Assembly (NCBI GenBank): GCA_028285345.1 | Contig: JANQPT010000014.1 | Coordinates: forward strand, 1 to 64,000 | Length of the DNA stretch: 64,000 nucleotides | Direction of reading: 5' to 3' | DNA from: Planctomycetales bacterium | GTDB taxonomy: Bacteria; Planctomycetota; Planctomycetia; Planctomycetales; Planctomycetaceae | Shown here: positions 62,301 to 64,000 of the stretch, piece after piece | How the letters are laid out: each line of letters opens with the position of its first letter | Numbering within the stretch: the stretch's first letter is position 1 | Notes under the pieces: generated by a model | What the model was told of the DNA's origin: nothing | Databases searched by the model: none | Seen by the model: the letters and a program-made list of their open reading frames with translations, nothing else | Position numbers and translations under genes: made by a program

Positions 62301-63578
62301 CAGTCCGCCGTTGCCGTAGTTGTTGACCTGAAAGTTGCCTGACGCTTCGTCAAATCCGTATTGATAGTGGACGTCGTGTAGAATGTTGTTCCAATAGAAC
62401 AGGTTGGTGATCGCCGCCGATTCGTAGTTGGCCGGCTCCTGGTTCAAGTCGAGCGCGAAGTCAAAATCGAGGCCCGCTCCCCCATCGGGCTGGAATCCGC
62501 CGGTGTTGTTTGCGTCGCGGTCTTCCTGCGCAGAGACGTTGTTACCAGCCGTCACCGTAAACTCGGCGCCCGCGACGCCGTCGGTGTCGTGCCAACCAAA
62601 CGGTGAGGCTGTCAAATCATGCGGGTCAACCTCAATTGTGCGGCCCCCGTCGTTCGGGCTTTCCAACGGCAGTGCAAATACGTTGTACTGCGCGTCGTTG
62701 ACCCAGTCGGAGACATAAATCATCTCCCCGGTCTCAGCACCGATGCTCGCCTCAAACCAGTTGTAGTCATCAACGGAGCGGACAACTAAGTTCCAGGCCA
62801 GTTCGATGCCCCCGTCCGCTGTCTGCACGTAATGCAGCTCCGCGGGAATGTCGTCCAACGAAATGCCGCTGCCCGACAGGACGGTTGCTTGGCTCACACC
62901 GGCGGCCGATGTGAGAACCGACGGGGTGACATCCATCGTCCAGCCGAATTCATCGACCAGCGACGCCAGCGCCTCGGTTGCGGACATTTCCGGCTCGTCG
63001 CTGTAGCCGTCCTTGGTGCCGTGCAGCCCGCCGAGAAAACTGCTGCCAACGTTGATCACCTCTCCTTGAGCGGAGACGTTGACGTTGATATCCGCGTTGA
63101 CGATCTCAATCCCGTTATAAGTCTGCCGCATATAGATGTGAGTGACACCGGTATGCGAACTGGAGTATTGATTTGTGACGACCAGATCATCCAGGTCGGT
63201 TGGGGCTAGGCCCAGCTCAGCTGCATGGCTCTGTAAAAAGTCGAGGGCGATATCCAACGGTTGCCCCGCAGATGGGCCGCTCAAGTAGCCGGCCGACGAG
63301 TACAGATGCTGCTGCGGCGCGATGTACGTGATCATGTCGTCAATCTGGACCACATTAACCGGTTGATCGTGATCGTGATCGTGGTGAGTATGGCTGCCAG
63401 GGCCCGGCGTGGCAGTGAGCACAATCCGTTCTTCCAAATTCTCGATCTGCGTCGACCGGCGGAGCGATGCGGTACGGCGTTCATTTCGAGCAGTACGAGC
63501 GACGTTTGAGCGCGACTGGTAGCGGGAAAACTTCTGAGAACGAATCCACGAGGTGGAGAGCAGAGACCAAATTGACAT
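59313..63578 (-). CDS. Large extracellular M36-like metalloprotease with PKD-type and RTX-like repeats
   Basis: A 1421-residue secreted protein. The N-terminus has a basic region and ENLEERIVLTA, a motif type found at the start of very large planctomycete exported proteins, then a His/Asp-rich run. A propeptide (FTP/PepSY-like) follows. The zinc site HEYGHGVSNRLTGG (HEXXH) identifies a fungalysin-type M36 protease. Later parts include a PKD-like fold (ADAGGPYVFGNRDVIRLDAS) and, at the C-terminus, about ten RTX-like calcium repeats (GAGNDTSYTHD, GRAGDDTIIAYGG, GSGDDKIHAGHGDN). ATG at 63578 follows CAGGA. Likely function is extracellular protein breakdown. Confidence 0.9.
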   Translation of the reverse strand: MSIWSLLSTSWIRSQKFSRYQSRSNVARTARNERRTASLRRSTQIENLEERIVLTATPGPGSHTHHDHDHDQPVNVVQIDDMITYIAPQQHLYSSAGYLSGPSAGQPLDIALDFLQSHAAELGLAPTDLDDLVVTNQYSSSHTGVTHIYMRQTYNGIEIVNADINVNVSAQGEVINVGSSFLGGLHGTKDGYSDEPEMSATEALASLVDEFGWTMDVTPSVLTSAAGVSQATVLSGSGISLDDIPAELHYVQTADGGIELAWNLVVRSVDDYNWFEASIGAETGEMIYVSDWVNDAQYNVFALPLESPNDGGRTIEVDPHDLTASPFGWHDTDGVAGAEFTVTAGNNVSAQEDRDANNTGGFQPDGGAGLDFDFALDLNQEPANYESAAITNLFYWNNILHDVHYQYGFDEASGNFQVNNYGNGGLGGDAVQADAQDGSGFNNANFATPPDGIAPRMQQFIFDLTTPNRDSDLENTIIVHEYGHGVSNRLTGGAANSGALDAIQSGGMGEGWSDWWSLMFAQKTTDGQFDAYAIGDYVLDDPAGIRRFPYSFDMSINPHTYDAYNQSSQVHNAGEIWASALWDLNWLLINGDGGNIPAMGFDPDLYNGTGGNNLAMQLVMDGLKLQPANPSFLDGRDAILLADQIANGGANQLAIWTAFARRGMGFSAFDGGSGNATTVVEAFDFPANSSGEVDFDAEFYEVGDTVTITLRDIDLTTTGPIDIQVVSSGGDIETVSLTEITLGLFEGTVQLGASSTANDGTLGVNIDDMITVTYNDVDDGSGNPAVVTDTADIILLTDVFVQDFETGLGANESLHGSFTINDTNTPLNNGTLMVGHPTDYGNNDYSYYEVTLDLRGFERVSMQFEYAAWIEDHFDRFNLQASVTTVNPPGDLIFPDSGLPYEDQFDIHRPELGSIAYDSNGILDDGIAVFDLSSFDGQIVTVRFQFGSDGSVTYPGINFDNILVEGVAIPTKPVADAGGPYVFGNRDVIRLDASETFDLNQPDNNTLIYEWDFDLDGQFDDARGIRPYFTVADLGGRPSATVRLKVTDDTGMYDGAKTQIFLEDPSQLRILGDTNGVVGQTRRITLDLGPTATEPEYIYMINWGDGRPTRTVRGPNGYRVGNVYHDTGTYTITVTAINLRTGLNTTDTHRINIGTFQAQGNDLAVAGTNGHDEFRIIDRGGNRIEMRLNGRTMGTHTVTGRVYAFGMNGNDVFKSDWGNFDVLFDGGAGNDTSYTHDGKNVVYGRAGDDTIIAYGGTNYIHAGDGDNVIRTNSGDDRIYSGRGDDVIRDSGGDNYIDAGGGNNTITTRRGNDTIISGSGDDKIHAGHGDNAIDAGDGNNKIDTTYGDDIILGGNGVDRVTTIGGSNLIATFAGDDWIVAGFQGPTLVDPGTGFDIIIGEYDLFDFSDDDDLFDLLANSIVG

Positions 63579-64000
63579 CGGTGTGGTTCCTGAATGTGGG
63601 GAATCAGCTATGAAAAAACCTCTCAGGTGGAATGCGCGCATCCAAATAATGGACATCCGGTCCAGCGGTTCAGCTTGTGGCAACACCCTCGCCGGAAAGG
63701 CGGCATGCAGGCTGTGGCAACAACTGGTAATGCGGGGGAATCCCCACCTGCCGAACGCGCGCCATAGCACTGTCATGTGGGCGAAGGAGGCGGCTACTTA
63801 CCTGCAATATCCACCATATCAGGCTCAAAAACGCGATTTCAATCATAAAAGCGGTTTTCCTGCGATTTTGTGTACACTGCTCATTTTTCCTAAGCTATTT
63901 GGTTGCGGCGCGTTAGCCGTGATTCTGGCTGTCACTGATACGCCAGAATTGCTCGACTAGGCAGCCATTTGACAGTGGCGGAGAGGCGGCCGCTTCAGGC
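63579..64000. other. Intergenic region at the window end
   Basis: This 422-bp stretch upstream of the M36 protease gene holds no recognised gene. It must contain the protease promoter. The window ends before another feature can be seen. Confidence 0.4.

Overview
This window looks like chromosomal DNA of a planctomycete (order Planctomycetales; I cannot name the genus). The evidence is indirect but consistent. It has a DUF1501 / DUF1549-DUF1553 / pre-peptidase gene cluster, several Tat-type Gfo/Idh/MocA and enolase-superfamily proteins, many exported proteins of unknown role, small sigma factors, and a very large extracellular protein with an LEERIVLTA-type N-terminal motif. Base composition is GC-rich by eye. 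No phage, conjugation, insertion-sequence transposase or CRISPR genes were seen. The accessory DNA consists of short palindromic or terminal-inverted-repeat elements between genes.

Layout. 1-7.6 kb: STAS protein, HEAT-repeat lipoprotein divergent from a membrane GTPase, Dabb protein, VCBS-repeat protein. 7.7-18.4 kb: almost entirely minus strand. It holds an MBL-fold hydrolase, polysaccharide deacetylase, degenerate AAA+ regulator, KDG kinase, PhoU, an ECF-like sigma factor, a zinc-ribbon membrane protein, a Gfo/Idh oxidoreductase and an LRR lipoprotein. 18.6-28.9 kb: enolase-superfamily enzyme, folK with an extra C-terminal part, a 52-residue Flp pilin, infA, rnhA, recG, PPP phosphatase, esterase, SDR, a small membrane protein with a clear terminator, then a sigma/anti-sigma pair and a secretin-like exported protein. 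30.3-44.3 kb: redoxin, the DUF1501/DUF1549/pre-peptidase group, a beta-propeller protein, a subtilase with a winged-helix regulator and a membrane protein, and a second enolase-superfamily protein. 44.3-58.5 kb: LRR protein, 2-hydroxyacid dehydrogenase, coiled-coil protein, a TlpA-like protein, an oxidoreductase overlapping mtnA, NIPSNAP, SDR, rsmD, FHA protein, an unusual response regulator, and csrA. 58.8 kb: tRNA-Glu(UUC). 59.3-63.6 kb: a 1421-residue M36-like metalloprotease with a PKD-type region and RTX-like repeats.

Housekeeping functions (infA, rnhA, recG, rsmD, folK, mtnA, tRNA-Glu, csrA) are scattered among exported and catabolic genes. Likely functional units are: sigma plus anti-sigma (27.9-28.9 kb); winged-helix regulator, membrane protein and subtilase (40.2-42.6 kb); the DUF1501/DUF1549/pre-peptidase set (31.1-39.0 kb); and the oxidoreductase-mtnA pair (51.4-53.7 kb).

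The most unusual signals are signalling or redox domains that kept their fold but lost key residues: a receiver domain with Glu at the phospho-Asp site, an AAA+ regulator without GAFTGA or the Walker B acid, and a TlpA-like domain without CxxC. There are also at least four families of palindromic intergenic elements. I did not find a convincing new multi-gene defence or mobile system.
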